A stretch of 32,551 nt of DNA from Oscillospiraceae bacterium (GTDB lineage: Bacteria; Bacillota; Clostridia; Oscillospirales; Ruminococcaceae): NCBI GenBank assembly GCA_017847885.1, contig JAGAUA010000022.1:1-32551 (forward strand), given 5' to 3'. Of the stretch, positions 16,528-23,804 are shown in pieces. Made by a program: the position numbers and the translations under genes. Position 1 is the first letter of the stretch, and each line of letters begins with the position of its first letter. The notes under the pieces are model-generated. The model saw only the letters and a list, made by a program, of their open reading frames with translations. It was not told the DNA's origin and did not search any database.

Positions 16528-16592
16528 ATAGCAGAAACGCCGCATATTGATACTGCACATATATCAAATGCGGCGGATACTGCTATTTTTTG
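16528..16592 (+). terminator. Large intrinsic terminator of the par-like operon
   Basis: The outer arms ATAGCAG (16528-16534) and CTGCTAT (16580-16586) enclose an inner stem of CCGCATATTGATA with TATCAAATGCGG (one bulge or mismatch). A T-run follows directly at 16586-16591. It lies downstream of the parM/parR-like pair on the same strand. Confidence 0.75.
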
Positions 16593-16634
16593 CAAAAGCC
16601 TACTCGCAGGGAGCGTTAATGCTTCAAGCCAGCC

Positions 16635-16967
16635 CCCGCAATTCTGACGAAACCGCCGTTTTGCTTGTCTGCAAATTTATGACAAGCCATTAAAAGGCGG
16701 AACTGCGGGCGCAGGCTCTGCGCATAGGCAGGTAGTACCGACGGCTAGCCACATTTCAACTGACGGTGAAATATGACTTTCCTTTCGGTACGACCTGCTC
16801 AGAGGGACACCCTCCGAGACCTCCCGACAACACCACGCATAAGCGTGGAGAGAAGGATGGCTTGAAACAAGTTTCAAGCTACGAGTTTTGTTTTCCGCAC
16901 ATTGTGCGGAATTTCGCAAGCGAAACCACAAAACATCGAAAGGAGTGATTTTTCCTATCGGAAAAAT
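16635..16967 (+). other. Dense hairpin array upstream of the mobilization genes (candidate oriT or structured RNA)
   Basis: This gene-free stretch holds consecutive inverted repeats. A nested stem uses CCCGCA/TGCGGG (16635-16640, 16704-16709), CCGCC/GGCGG and GCTTGTC/GACAAGC. Then come GCGCAG/CTGCGC (16709-16723), a 13-nt pair with one mismatch (16729-16741 with 16785-16797), GAGGG/CCCTC (16802-16814), CCACGC/GCGTGG (16833-16848), GCTTGAAAC/GTTTCAAGC (16860-16879), TTCCGCAC/GTGCGGAA (16893-16911), TTTCGC/GCGAAA (16912-16925) and ATTTTTCC/GGAAAAAT (16948-16967). Placement just before mobC and mobA fits an origin of transfer; a nick site is not identified. Confidence 0.65.
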
Positions 16968-17337
16968 GATTAAAATGACACAAAAAATCAACAGAAACCG
17001 CAGTCATCAACTTGCGGTGCGATTGTCCGACAGCGAGCTTGCCCTGTTCAACAAAAAGCAAGCCGCCAGCGGACTCAGCAAAACCGATTTCCTTGTGAAG
17101 CTGCTGAAAAGCTCAAAGGTTACAGCTTACCATTTTACCGATGATGTTAAGTGCCTTTGTAACGAGCTTCGCAAAATCGGCGTCAATCTCAATCAGATTG
17201 CCTACCTCGTTAATATCGGCAGACACACGGAAGCCGAGGGAGAAATACTCCGAATGAGGACGGCGTACTTTAATATATTCGATAAAGTCAGCAGTTTTCT
17301 GGATAAACCCAGCGTTCACGTTGAGGAGGAAAGCTGA
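16966..17337 (+). CDS. mobC: MobC-like mobilization accessory protein
   Basis: A 123-residue protein of the MobC/relaxosome accessory type. It has a ribbon-helix-helix-like start (HQLAVRLSDSELALFNKKQAASGLSKTDFLVKLL in pattern) and the family motif LCNELRKIGVNLNQIAYLVN in the centre. Such proteins bind oriT and help the relaxase open the strands. The ATG at 16966 is the first methionine in a sensible place, but AAAGGAG (16939-16945) lies 20 nt upstream with a perfect 8-bp hairpin between them; ATG at 16975 is an alternative. It shares one base with the mobA start. Confidence 0.85.
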   Translation: MIKMTQKINRNRSHQLAVRLSDSELALFNKKQAASGLSKTDFLVKLLKSSKVTAYHFTDDVKCLCNELRKIGVNLNQIAYLVNIGRHTEAEGEILRMRTAYFNIFDKVSSFLDKPSVHVEEES

Positions 17338-18485
17338 TGCCCTTCGGAAATGTGAACGTAGATTACAAGCCCTGCAAATCCGCAGGTCAGCTTAAAGCCG
17401 CCGCACTGTATATGCTCGGCAAGAAGCCTGAACAGGTGCGTAACGGAACGGTTAAAACTGCACACGATTTATACGACGCTCTCGGCTGTAACCGTGATAA
17501 TTTCGCAAACAGTATTCTTGTTACACGAAAGCTGAACGGCAAAAGTTACAGCAAATTGAAGCCCAATACAATTCTTGCCCACAAGCTGTCCATATCGTTT
17601 CATCCTGACGATAACGATAAGCTTACCTACCGTGAAGCATACGAAATCGCAAGGGAGTTTGCGAAAAAGTTTATGTATGACAAGGGCTTTGAGGTTTTGT
17701 TTGCGGTGCATACAGACCGTGAGCATATTCACGCACACTTTTTAATAAGTAACTGCAATTTCGACACGGGCAAGTCCTACCGCAGAAATCAGCATGATTT
17801 GTATGAGATGTCCGAGTTCTTCGGAGATCAATGCTTAAAGCGTGGGCTTGTAAATTCCGTCCGTGATAATTTCTACAATCACGATTTGGATAATCAGCGT
17901 GACAGGGAAACTTTTGCGGAACAGCAGATGAAAAAGCGTGGTGCAGAAACCTTCAAGGACGAGCTTCGGGAGGTTATTCAAATTGAGCTTGCCGACCCGA
18001 ATAACAAGACTTTTGATGATGTTATCCGAGGACTGTCGGAGCATTACAATGTGGAGTGCCGAGTTGCTGGAAACACCGTTTCCTACCGACACCCCGAATA
18101 CAAGGACAAAAACGGAAAGCCCGTTTCCGTCAGAGGAAGCAGGCTTGGAGAAATTTATACAAGAAAGGGGATAGAATATGAGCTTACCAAGAAACAACGC
18201 ACCGAACAGCTTGAGCAGTCAGCCGCATACGGAGTTGACGAGGCCGCAGCTGGACTTGAACGATTTGTATCGGAAGGTGCTGTCCCTTCGGGAACAGGAC
18301 AGACAAGAAGCGGAGGACAAATTGCAGGTAGCGCTCCTTCTCGCAACAACGGAGAAGATGTGCAGGACTTTGACCGACTTTATGACCGCTACCGAAAGAG
18401 AACTACAGAAGATGAACGACAATCAGCTGAACACGCTGAACGTGCAAGAGCAGTACAGAAAAGAAATAAAGGGAGAAGTCGTTGA
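17337..18485 (+). CDS. mobA: MOBP-type relaxase
   Basis: A 382-residue relaxase that would nick oriT and lead the strand during transfer. The metal-binding motif HTDREHIHAHFLI holds His125, His130, His132 and His134; the catalytic tyrosine is probably in the N-terminal 30 residues (ALYMLGK, Tyr25). The C-terminal 100 residues are low-complexity and polar, with many Glu, Arg and Gly. This C-terminal part is encoded by DNA that also encodes the next gene in another frame. GAGGAGGA stands 7 nt before the ATG. No type IV secretion or coupling protein genes follow, so transfer would need a helper. Confidence 0.9.
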   Translation: MPFGNVNVDYKPCKSAGQLKAAALYMLGKKPEQVRNGTVKTAHDLYDALGCNRDNFANSILVTRKLNGKSYSKLKPNTILAHKLSISFHPDDNDKLTYREAYEIAREFAKKFMYDKGFEVLFAVHTDREHIHAHFLISNCNFDTGKSYRRNQHDLYEMSEFFGDQCLKRGLVNSVRDNFYNHDLDNQRDRETFAEQQMKKRGAETFKDELREVIQIELADPNNKTFDDVIRGLSEHYNVECRVAGNTVSYRHPEYKDKNGKPVSVRGSRLGEIYTRKGIEYELTKKQRTEQLEQSAAYGVDEAAAGLERFVSEGAVPSGTGQTRSGGQIAGSAPSRNNGEDVQDFDRLYDRYRKRTTEDERQSAEHAERARAVQKRNKGRSR

Positions 18486-18750
18486 TATTCTGAATAATGT
18501 TTACGGAAATATTCAGAAGCAGCAGGCGCTTTCCTTTGCAAAAATGCTTGACGCTTCGCAGAAATCCGTTACCGCTATGGAAGAAAAAATCACAGCCTGC
18601 ACCGACAAATGCAAGGTGCAGACTGCTAACGTTAAAAAAGTCATTGAGAAAATGCGTAAGATCGAAAGCTGGCAGGATATACTGTTATGGATTTCGCCTA
18701 TCGCTGTTGTAGCGGATTTGGTTGTGCGGCTTATTCAGCATTTTGGGTAA
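18178..18750 (+). CDS. Coiled-coil protein with a C-terminal membrane segment, overlapping mobA
   Basis: A 190-residue protein read in the +1 frame relative to mobA, sharing 308 nt with it. The start has a good site (AAAGGGG, about 8 nt upstream). About residues 25-155 are predicted coiled coil with heptad-like Leu/Met/Val spacing. The end (SWQDILLWISPIAVVADLVV) is a hydrophobic helix. Similar small coiled-coil, membrane-tailed proteins follow relaxases in other clostridial mobile elements as I recall them, and may link the relaxosome to the membrane; that role is inference. It ends 20 nt inside the convergent STAND gene. Confidence 0.82.
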   Translation: MSLPRNNAPNSLSSQPHTELTRPQLDLNDLYRKVLSLREQDRQEAEDKLQVALLLATTEKMCRTLTDFMTATERELQKMNDNQLNTLNVQEQYRKEIKGEVVDILNNVYGNIQKQQALSFAKMLDASQKSVTAMEEKITACTDKCKVQTANVKKVIEKMRKIESWQDILLWISPIAVVADLVVRLIQHFG

Positions 18751-21025
18751 GGGTTAGGAAATTATCTGTATTTGCAATTCCCACACGCTTCAGATAATCT
18801 GCCGCAAGCTCTGCCTTTTCGGTTAAATCCGCTTGCGGCAGGATTTCTCTGTAAATATTGAATGCCTTTATGAAATATGTTTTTGCGGTATCCGTATTCC
18901 CGATTTGCAGGCTTATTGCCGCAACATCGAAAATCAGGTCGGCGTAATCGGTACACTTGTCGGTGTTTTCTGACTTTACAAGCGCCGCACATTTTTTCAT
19001 AGCTTCAATAGCCTTGTACGGCTCGCCCATTGCCGCAATAAGTCGGGCGTAATTCCTTGACATAACGATAACATCGTTGTTTATGGTGTTTGCCTGCGAA
19101 AGAAGCTGCATAGCTTTTTCTATAAAGATTTTCGCATTGTCATAATCGCCGCTGTAATGATAAAGGAAGCCTAAGTTCATATTCAGATTTGCGGCAAGAA
19201 CAAGGTTATCTTCGGGCTTGCAAACGGAAATCGCTTTTCTTTCAAGTGCGATAGCTTTGGGATAATTTTTATCCAGTAAACCCTCACAGGAGGCTTGATT
19301 ATTAAGAAGCAAGGCTCTGTCATTCTGAGTGCCGATGTTTTCATCTGAAAGCAGTATTTTCATTGCTTCGGCATTTTTTCTCATACCGCTTGCATAACGG
19401 TATTTTTCCATATATGAAAAGGTGTCCTCAAGAAACAGCAGATATTCAGCGTTGCCATCATTCTTGATTATATCAACAATATTTTCGATAACCGAAAACA
19501 GCGTTTCATAGTACGGAACGTCTTTTCCGTGCTGTATACATATTGAATATATCGACTTTATCAGCGTATTGCAATTTGTTACCGATGGACACAAATCTTC
19601 AATCGCAATATCCCTCACCATAGGCAGAAGCGAAATTCTGTCCATTTCAGGATTTGTGATAAAGCCAAGCTCTACAAGTTCGTTTATATTGTCCATTGCA
19701 TTAAGCCCCAGCCACTTTGCAAACATTCTTCCACGGATACCTGTCTGGGAAATAAAGACCATACAGCGCATAATGCTCTGCTTGTCCTCGTCAAGAAGAT
19801 ACAGCGAAAACAGCGTGCGGATATGATTGTAATATGTAGCTTTGGTGTTTACGCCGTCCTTGTTTATACCTATTTTATCAGTGCTGTCAGGATTTGCACT
19901 TGAACTCAAAAGTGCTGACAACAGCTCGTCAGGCTCAAGCATTCCCTTTTGAAGCAGTCTTGCAGACATTTCAATCGCAAGGGTATGACGGTATACTGCT
20001 TCGATTATTTTCACAACAGTTTCTCTGTTGCTGTCAAGGTCGGAATAGAATTTTCCCGCAAGGCTTACAAGGGTATCAATATCTGAAATCTCTGTCAGCT
20101 CAAATGCTGTTCCGATTTCAAAATTACTGCGTGTGGTGAAAATTACACGGCAGTTGTATTTCATAAGGATATCCAGCTTTGTTTCCTTTGAAGCTGTGGT
20201 ATTGAAGTTGTCAACGATAATCAGGGTATCATCTTTCAGACTGCGCAGAAAGCGGTTGTGTTTTCTGAAACGCTCGGTTTCATCATCGTCCGAGTTATCA
20301 TCCGCAAAATCCATATCCACAATCATTTTTTGCAAGCTGCCGTTATACTGAAAATACAGAATGTTTGTGTATTCCTTTTTGTGCGCACTTGCGTAGGCTT
20401 TGACAAATTCGCTTTTGCCGATACCTGCAATACCGTGAATGAAAACCTTGTTATGCGTATTCAGCAATTCGTGTAAGCCTTCAAGCTCTGTATCCCTACC
20501 GCAGAAATGCTTGCAGGGCTTCGGTACTCCGCCATCGAAAATCATATCAGATACAACAGGTGATAATGTTCCCAATGCAATGGATTTTATATCACGCTTT
20601 TCAAATTTACGGCTTATTGCAAAGATAATTACCGTTGCCATAAATGCGGCTATATCTTCGGGATAATCTGCTGTCAGCTCAATTCTTTTCTGCTCTGAAA
20701 TTGATATGTCGTTCATTACGAGAGTGTATATATTTTCAGCCGCCATAGCGGTATCGTACAAAATCGGGAAGATAAGTGTTTCGATATCCGAAGCAAGGCT
20801 TTCGACGGCGGATTTGCGCTGATAGAACTCGGCTATTTTCGGACTTACGGCGGCTAAGCCTTTTATCCAGCGGTTAATCTGCCCGTTATCAAAATCGAAG
20901 TCGTCGTTCTTTTCCAGAAAGGTGCAGAATAGGTCGCCGATAAGCTCGGGCTGGGTTGTTGCGTTGCCCTCGCTTATATATTCTCTGATTATTCCGATTA
21001 CCGAACTGAAATCACAGCGTAACAT
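18731..21025 (-). CDS. STAND/NB-ARC-type ATPase with C-terminal TPR repeats
   Basis: A 764-residue predicted signal-transduction ATPase. After an N-terminal helical region (1-165, of unknown type; residues about 45-68 look helix-turn-helix-like) comes the NTPase with Walker A GIAGIGKS (198-205), Walker B TLIIVDN (267-273) and a sensor-like IFTTRS (295-300). The last ~180 residues hold about four TPR units, for example NLGFLYHYSGDYDNAKIFIE. Known relatives use TPRs to sense a trigger and oligomerise. I choose the ATG at 21023-21025 because GGGAGG lies 8 nt upstream. No toxic effector domain is recognised. It is likely cargo; antiphage defence or regulation of the element are both possible. Confidence 0.85.
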   Translation of the reverse strand: MLRCDFSSVIGIIREYISEGNATTQPELIGDLFCTFLEKNDDFDFDNGQINRWIKGLAAVSPKIAEFYQRKSAVESLASDIETLIFPILYDTAMAAENIYTLVMNDISISEQKRIELTADYPEDIAAFMATVIIFAISRKFEKRDIKSIALGTLSPVVSDMIFDGGVPKPCKHFCGRDTELEGLHELLNTHNKVFIHGIAGIGKSEFVKAYASAHKKEYTNILYFQYNGSLQKMIVDMDFADDNSDDDETERFRKHNRFLRSLKDDTLIIVDNFNTTASKETKLDILMKYNCRVIFTTRSNFEIGTAFELTEISDIDTLVSLAGKFYSDLDSNRETVVKIIEAVYRHTLAIEMSARLLQKGMLEPDELLSALLSSSANPDSTDKIGINKDGVNTKATYYNHIRTLFSLYLLDEDKQSIMRCMVFISQTGIRGRMFAKWLGLNAMDNINELVELGFITNPEMDRISLLPMVRDIAIEDLCPSVTNCNTLIKSIYSICIQHGKDVPYYETLFSVIENIVDIIKNDGNAEYLLFLEDTFSYMEKYRYASGMRKNAEAMKILLSDENIGTQNDRALLLNNQASCEGLLDKNYPKAIALERKAISVCKPEDNLVLAANLNMNLGFLYHYSGDYDNAKIFIEKAMQLLSQANTINNDVIVMSRNYARLIAAMGEPYKAIEAMKKCAALVKSENTDKCTDYADLIFDVAAISLQIGNTDTAKTYFIKAFNIYREILPQADLTEKAELAADYLKRVGIANTDNFLTLTQNAE

Positions 21026-21057
21026 TCTGCCGACCTCCCTCAAAAATTCTTACATAG

Positions 21058-21086
21058 AGTATACCATAAAAATTTGAATATTACAA
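21058..21086 (-). promoter_or_regulatory. Promoter of the STAND ATPase gene
   Basis: On the minus strand TTGTAA (21081-21086) and TATACT (21058-21063) are 17 nt apart, with TGG just before the -10 (an extended -10). The ATG of the ATPase lies about 35 nt downstream. Confidence 0.8.
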
Positions 21087-21121
21087 CAGCAGTACCTTTA
21101 CTTTTACCCTCGTTTATGGTA
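21062..21121. repeat. Perfect 9-bp inverted repeat overlapping two divergent -10 regions
   Basis: TACCATAAA (21062-21070) and TTTATGGTA (21113-21121) are perfectly complementary, 42 bp apart, and each overlaps the extended -10 of one of the two divergent promoters. A shared operator for the ATPase and recombinase genes is the simplest reading. The regulator is not identified. Confidence 0.75.
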
Positions 21122-21125
21122 AAAT
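21097..21125 (+). promoter_or_regulatory. Promoter of the serine recombinase gene
   Basis: TTTACT (21097-21102) and TAAAAT (21120-21125) are 17 nt apart with TGG immediately before the -10, mirroring the promoter on the other strand. The recombinase start is 73 nt downstream. Confidence 0.72.
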
Positions 21126-21198
21126 ATGAATACACAAAAATCATAAATCTGCTGTTCAAACCTAATATTCATTAGTCAGAAAGGAAAAGGTAACGAAT

Positions 21199-22815
21199 AT
21201 GAAACAGCAGAATAAATTAACAGCAATCTATTGCAGACTCAGCCGTGATGATGAGGTCGGCAGCGAGAGTATGAGCATACAGAATCAGAAAACCTATCTT
21301 TCGCAGTATGCGAAGAACAACGGGTTTTCCGATTATGTCTTTTACGTTGACGATGGCTTCAGCGGAACGAATTTTGAACGTCCCGATTTCAAGCGTATGA
21401 TACAGGATATTGAAATCGGGAAAATCGGTACTGTTATTGTGAAGGACTTGTCCCGACTTGGACGAGAATATTTGCAGACGGGATATTACACCGAAATATT
21501 CTTTCCGCAGAACGATGTCAGGTTTATCGCTGTCAATGACGGGGTTGATTCCGACAACGGTGATAACGAATTTGCACCGTTCAAGAATATCATTAACGAG
21601 TGGTACGCCAAGGATTGCAGCCGCAAGATAAAGACTGCCCTGCACACGAAAGCACGCAACGGCGGTCTGATTATGGGAAAGGCTCCTTTCGGCTATGACA
21701 AAGCCGAGGGCAATGTTCACAGGCTTGTTCCGAATGAAAATGCCGAGGTTGTGAAGCTGATGTTTCAGCTTGCTTTGGAAGGAGTGTCCTGTCATCTTAT
21801 CGGAAAAGAACTTGAACGCCGCAAGATTATGATACCCAAAGCGCAGTATATGACAAGTCAGGGCTTACAGAATGCTCCGAATTTCCCGAAGCACAAATAT
21901 GTGTGGGGCAGACGCTCGGTGCACAAGATTTTAAGCAATCCCGTTTACACAGGCGATATGGTGTGTCTGCGGAGAATACGCAAGAATTTCAAGACCAAGC
22001 AGAGCGTGGAGGTTCCGAAAGAAGAACAGGTTATTATCCCTAACGCACACGAAGCCTTTGTCAGCCACGCTGATTTTGAAATGGTGCAGAAGCGGCTTGA
22101 AACCAAGCAGAGAGATTACCATCTCAATCCCGATAATATTTTCAGAGGACTTGTATTTTGCAGTGATTGTAATTGCAGGCTTGCCTATCAGCGAAGCACA
22201 AGCAAGACAATTAAAGGCACTTACCGCTGTCCTGCCCATATACGCTATCGAAGCTCTGAAAATTCTACCTGCAAGACCAGCCACTACATTACGCTTGAAC
22301 AACTTACGAAAACAGTGTTGAGCGATGTTCAGCTGAATGTCAGACTTGCGGCTGAGGACAGAGCGAAATATGCGGAGCACCTACGGAAGCTGTCGGAAAG
22401 CGGAAAGAACAGCGAAGCCGCCCTTTGCAAGCAGAAGTCGGAAAAAGCGCACAAACGCTTATATGAAATCGACGCGATTTTGCAGAAGATGTATGAGGAT
22501 AGAGTGTTCGGAGTTATCTCGGACGAGCGTTATATTGCGATGTCGAAAAAGCTTGAAGCGGAACAGATTGAGCTTAAAAATCAGCTTTCGGAGTATGCCG
22601 CTATTGTTGAGGATTACGAAAAGAGGGCAAAAGGCATTGATGATTTCGTTGAGCTGATTTCGCAGTATGAAAACATCACCGAGCTTGACCACGAAATCGT
22701 GCATATGCTCATTGATAAAATTGTGGTGTTCGGCAGAGAAAAGTCCGATAAGGAAACAATTCAAAGAGTTGAGATATATTACCGCTTCGTCGGTAATATA
22801 TCCACGAATAGCTAA
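21199..22815 (+). CDS. Large serine recombinase with DUF4368 C-terminus
   Basis: A 538-residue site-specific recombinase, likely the integrase/excisionase of this element. The resolvase domain (about 1-150) has the catalytic Ser15 in YCRLSRDDE, the DDGFSGTNFERPDF loop (51-64) and VKDLSRLGRE (81-90). The recombinase domain follows (about 160-300), then a zinc ribbon with Cys321, Cys324, Cys344 and Cys358, a coiled coil (about 395-470) and a DUF4368-type C-terminus. This is the TnpX/TndX-like family used by clostridial transposons. AAGGAAAAGG precedes the ATG. It ends the mobile element; the phage region starts within about 10-40 nt. Confidence 0.93.
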   Translation: MKQQNKLTAIYCRLSRDDEVGSESMSIQNQKTYLSQYAKNNGFSDYVFYVDDGFSGTNFERPDFKRMIQDIEIGKIGTVIVKDLSRLGREYLQTGYYTEIFFPQNDVRFIAVNDGVDSDNGDNEFAPFKNIINEWYAKDCSRKIKTALHTKARNGGLIMGKAPFGYDKAEGNVHRLVPNENAEVVKLMFQLALEGVSCHLIGKELERRKIMIPKAQYMTSQGLQNAPNFPKHKYVWGRRSVHKILSNPVYTGDMVCLRRIRKNFKTKQSVEVPKEEQVIIPNAHEAFVSHADFEMVQKRLETKQRDYHLNPDNIFRGLVFCSDCNCRLAYQRSTSKTIKGTYRCPAHIRYRSSENSTCKTSHYITLEQLTKTVLSDVQLNVRLAAEDRAKYAEHLRKLSESGKNSEAALCKQKSEKAHKRLYEIDAILQKMYEDRVFGVISDERYIAMSKKLEAEQIELKNQLSEYAAIVEDYEKRAKGIDDFVELISQYENITELDHEIVHMLIDKIVVFGREKSDKETIQRVEIYYRFVGNISTNS

Positions 22816-22826
22816 TGTGTACTTGA

Positions 22827-22955
22827 TTTGGTACCGTTTTTACAATTAGGTGCACAATGGGAATGAAGCATATGCTTGGTATTCTTTCTTTCGGAGAATT
22901 TGACGGCACAATTTCTGACAGCAAAAAAGTCAGAGTTTTGAAAATGCCAGAATAA
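22827..22955 (+). pseudogene. 3' remnant of a phage gene, possibly the major capsid protein
   Basis: An open frame of 42 codons begins just after a TGA (22824-22826) and ends at TAA (22953-22955). It has an internal ATG at 22857 without a convincing ribosome site. The peptide end (MLGILSFGEFDGTISDSKKV, then RVLKMPE) looks like the end of a longer protein. The gene that follows is the small protein usually found after a capsid gene, so a capsid C-terminus is likely but unproven. The 5' part is not in the window. Confidence 0.5.
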
Positions 22956-22973
22956 GCAAGGAGTGTTATATAA

Positions 22974-23189
22974 ATGAAAATTAAAGCGCTTACAAGCTTT
23001 ACCGGGGCTGTATCTATGCATATCGGAGAGGTTAAAGATATCGACGACAGCAATGCCTCCGCTCTCATTTCCTGCGGATATGCGGAAGCGGTTAAAAATG
23101 TGAAGCCTTCAGCCGAAAATGCGGACGAGGCAAAGGCTTCAAATAAAAAAGGTGTGAAGTCCGATGAAAATAAGCGAGATAACGCTTGA
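22974..23189 (+). CDS. Small phage head-region protein
   Basis: A 71-residue protein starting MKIKALTSFTGAVSMHIGEV with a beta-rich N-terminal half and a Lys/Asp-rich tail (VKSDENKRDNA). Proteins of this form, with a GxxxxxxGEV...DxxxAxxLIxxGYAE pattern, lie between the capsid and connector genes in many Firmicutes phages. AAGGAG is about 11 nt upstream. It overlaps the next gene by 26 nt. Function unknown. Confidence 0.78.
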   Translation: MKIKALTSFTGAVSMHIGEVKDIDDSNASALISCGYAEAVKNVKPSAENADEAKASNKKGVKSDENKRDNA

Positions 23190-23448
23190 CAGCGTTAAGG
23201 ATTATCTTCGAGTCTACGATAAAAACGATGATAAGTTTATCGAGGCTGTTATGGTGGCCGCTGAAAAGCTTATAATCAGCTACACGGGCATACCGAAAAA
23301 AGAGCTTGACGACTTTGAGGACTTGTCAATTGCGTTTTACTGCATTTGCTCAGATATGTACGATGTCCGCTCCATGGCGGTACAGTCGGAAAGGACAAAT
23401 CCCACGGTCAAGCTTATTCTGAATATGCATTCGCGAAATCTTGTTTAA
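23164..23448 (+). CDS. Phage head-tail connector (gp6-like)
   Basis: A 94-residue, mainly alpha-helical protein. The pattern SVKDYLRVYDKNDDKFIEAV followed by helices with AAEKLIISYTGI and a terminal VKLILNMHSRN fits the gp6-like connector family (DNA packaging/head-tail adaptor). Connectors of this family form a ring below the portal. It follows the small head protein and precedes head closure, the usual order in siphoviruses. Confidence 0.85.
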   Translation: MKISEITLDSVKDYLRVYDKNDDKFIEAVMVAAEKLIISYTGIPKKELDDFEDLSIAFYCICSDMYDVRSMAVQSERTNPTVKLILNMHSRNLV

Positions 23449-23459
23449 GGCGGTGCGAT

Positions 23460-23804
23460 ATGAACGCAGGAACGCTTAGAGAAAAGGTAAAATTTCAGCT
23501 TCTTAACGACAACGAGGAGTGGAAGGACTTTATTTTTGAAAGCGGAAATGATACTGTATACGCTGAATTGAAGGGCTTGAGGAACTCCGAATACTGGGTG
23601 AATATGATGGGCGGAAATGCGGACGAATATGTCAACATTTCCGTTCGCTATAACAAAGAAATCATCAAGTTTCTTCCACAGAGGTGCAGAATGGTGCATA
23701 TTTCGGGGGACTCGGAAAGCACATACAGCATTATTTCTCCGCCTGAGGACGTTGGTTTCAGGCACGCTGAAATTCGCATGAGAGGAAGGCGGCAGATCAT
23801 ATGA
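23460..23804 (+). CDS. Phage head closure / head-tail adaptor protein
   Basis: A 114-residue protein starting MNAGTLREKVKFQLLNDNEE, with strands through YVNISVRYNKEII and a C-terminal GRRQII. It fits the SPP1 gp16-like head closure (phage head-tail joining) family, which typically begins with a LRxxVxFxxxxxxxD pattern. I use the ATG at 23460 with AAGGCGG upstream; a longer upstream frame overlaps the connector gene and looks spurious. Its stop overlaps the next ATG (ATGA). Confidence 0.82.
   Translation: MNAGTLREKVKFQLLNDNEEWKDFIFESGNDTVYAELKGLRNSEYWVNMMGGNADEYVNISVRYNKEIIKFLPQRCRMVHISGDSESTYSIISPPEDVGFRHAEIRMRGRRQII

Noticed and set aside
17938..18174. Extra frame inside mobA before the overlapping 190-residue gene
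   Set aside because: It lacks a ribosome site and any clear domain, and it ends just before the supported overlapping gene begins.
21217..21795. Open frame of 192 codons on the minus strand in the recombinase gene
   Set aside because: It is entirely antisense to the recombinase catalytic domain and lacks a ribosome site.
14820..22820. A complete integrative and conjugative element
   Set aside because: Mobilization genes are present but no coupling protein, VirB4 or other type IV secretion genes are seen, so only a mobilizable element is supported.
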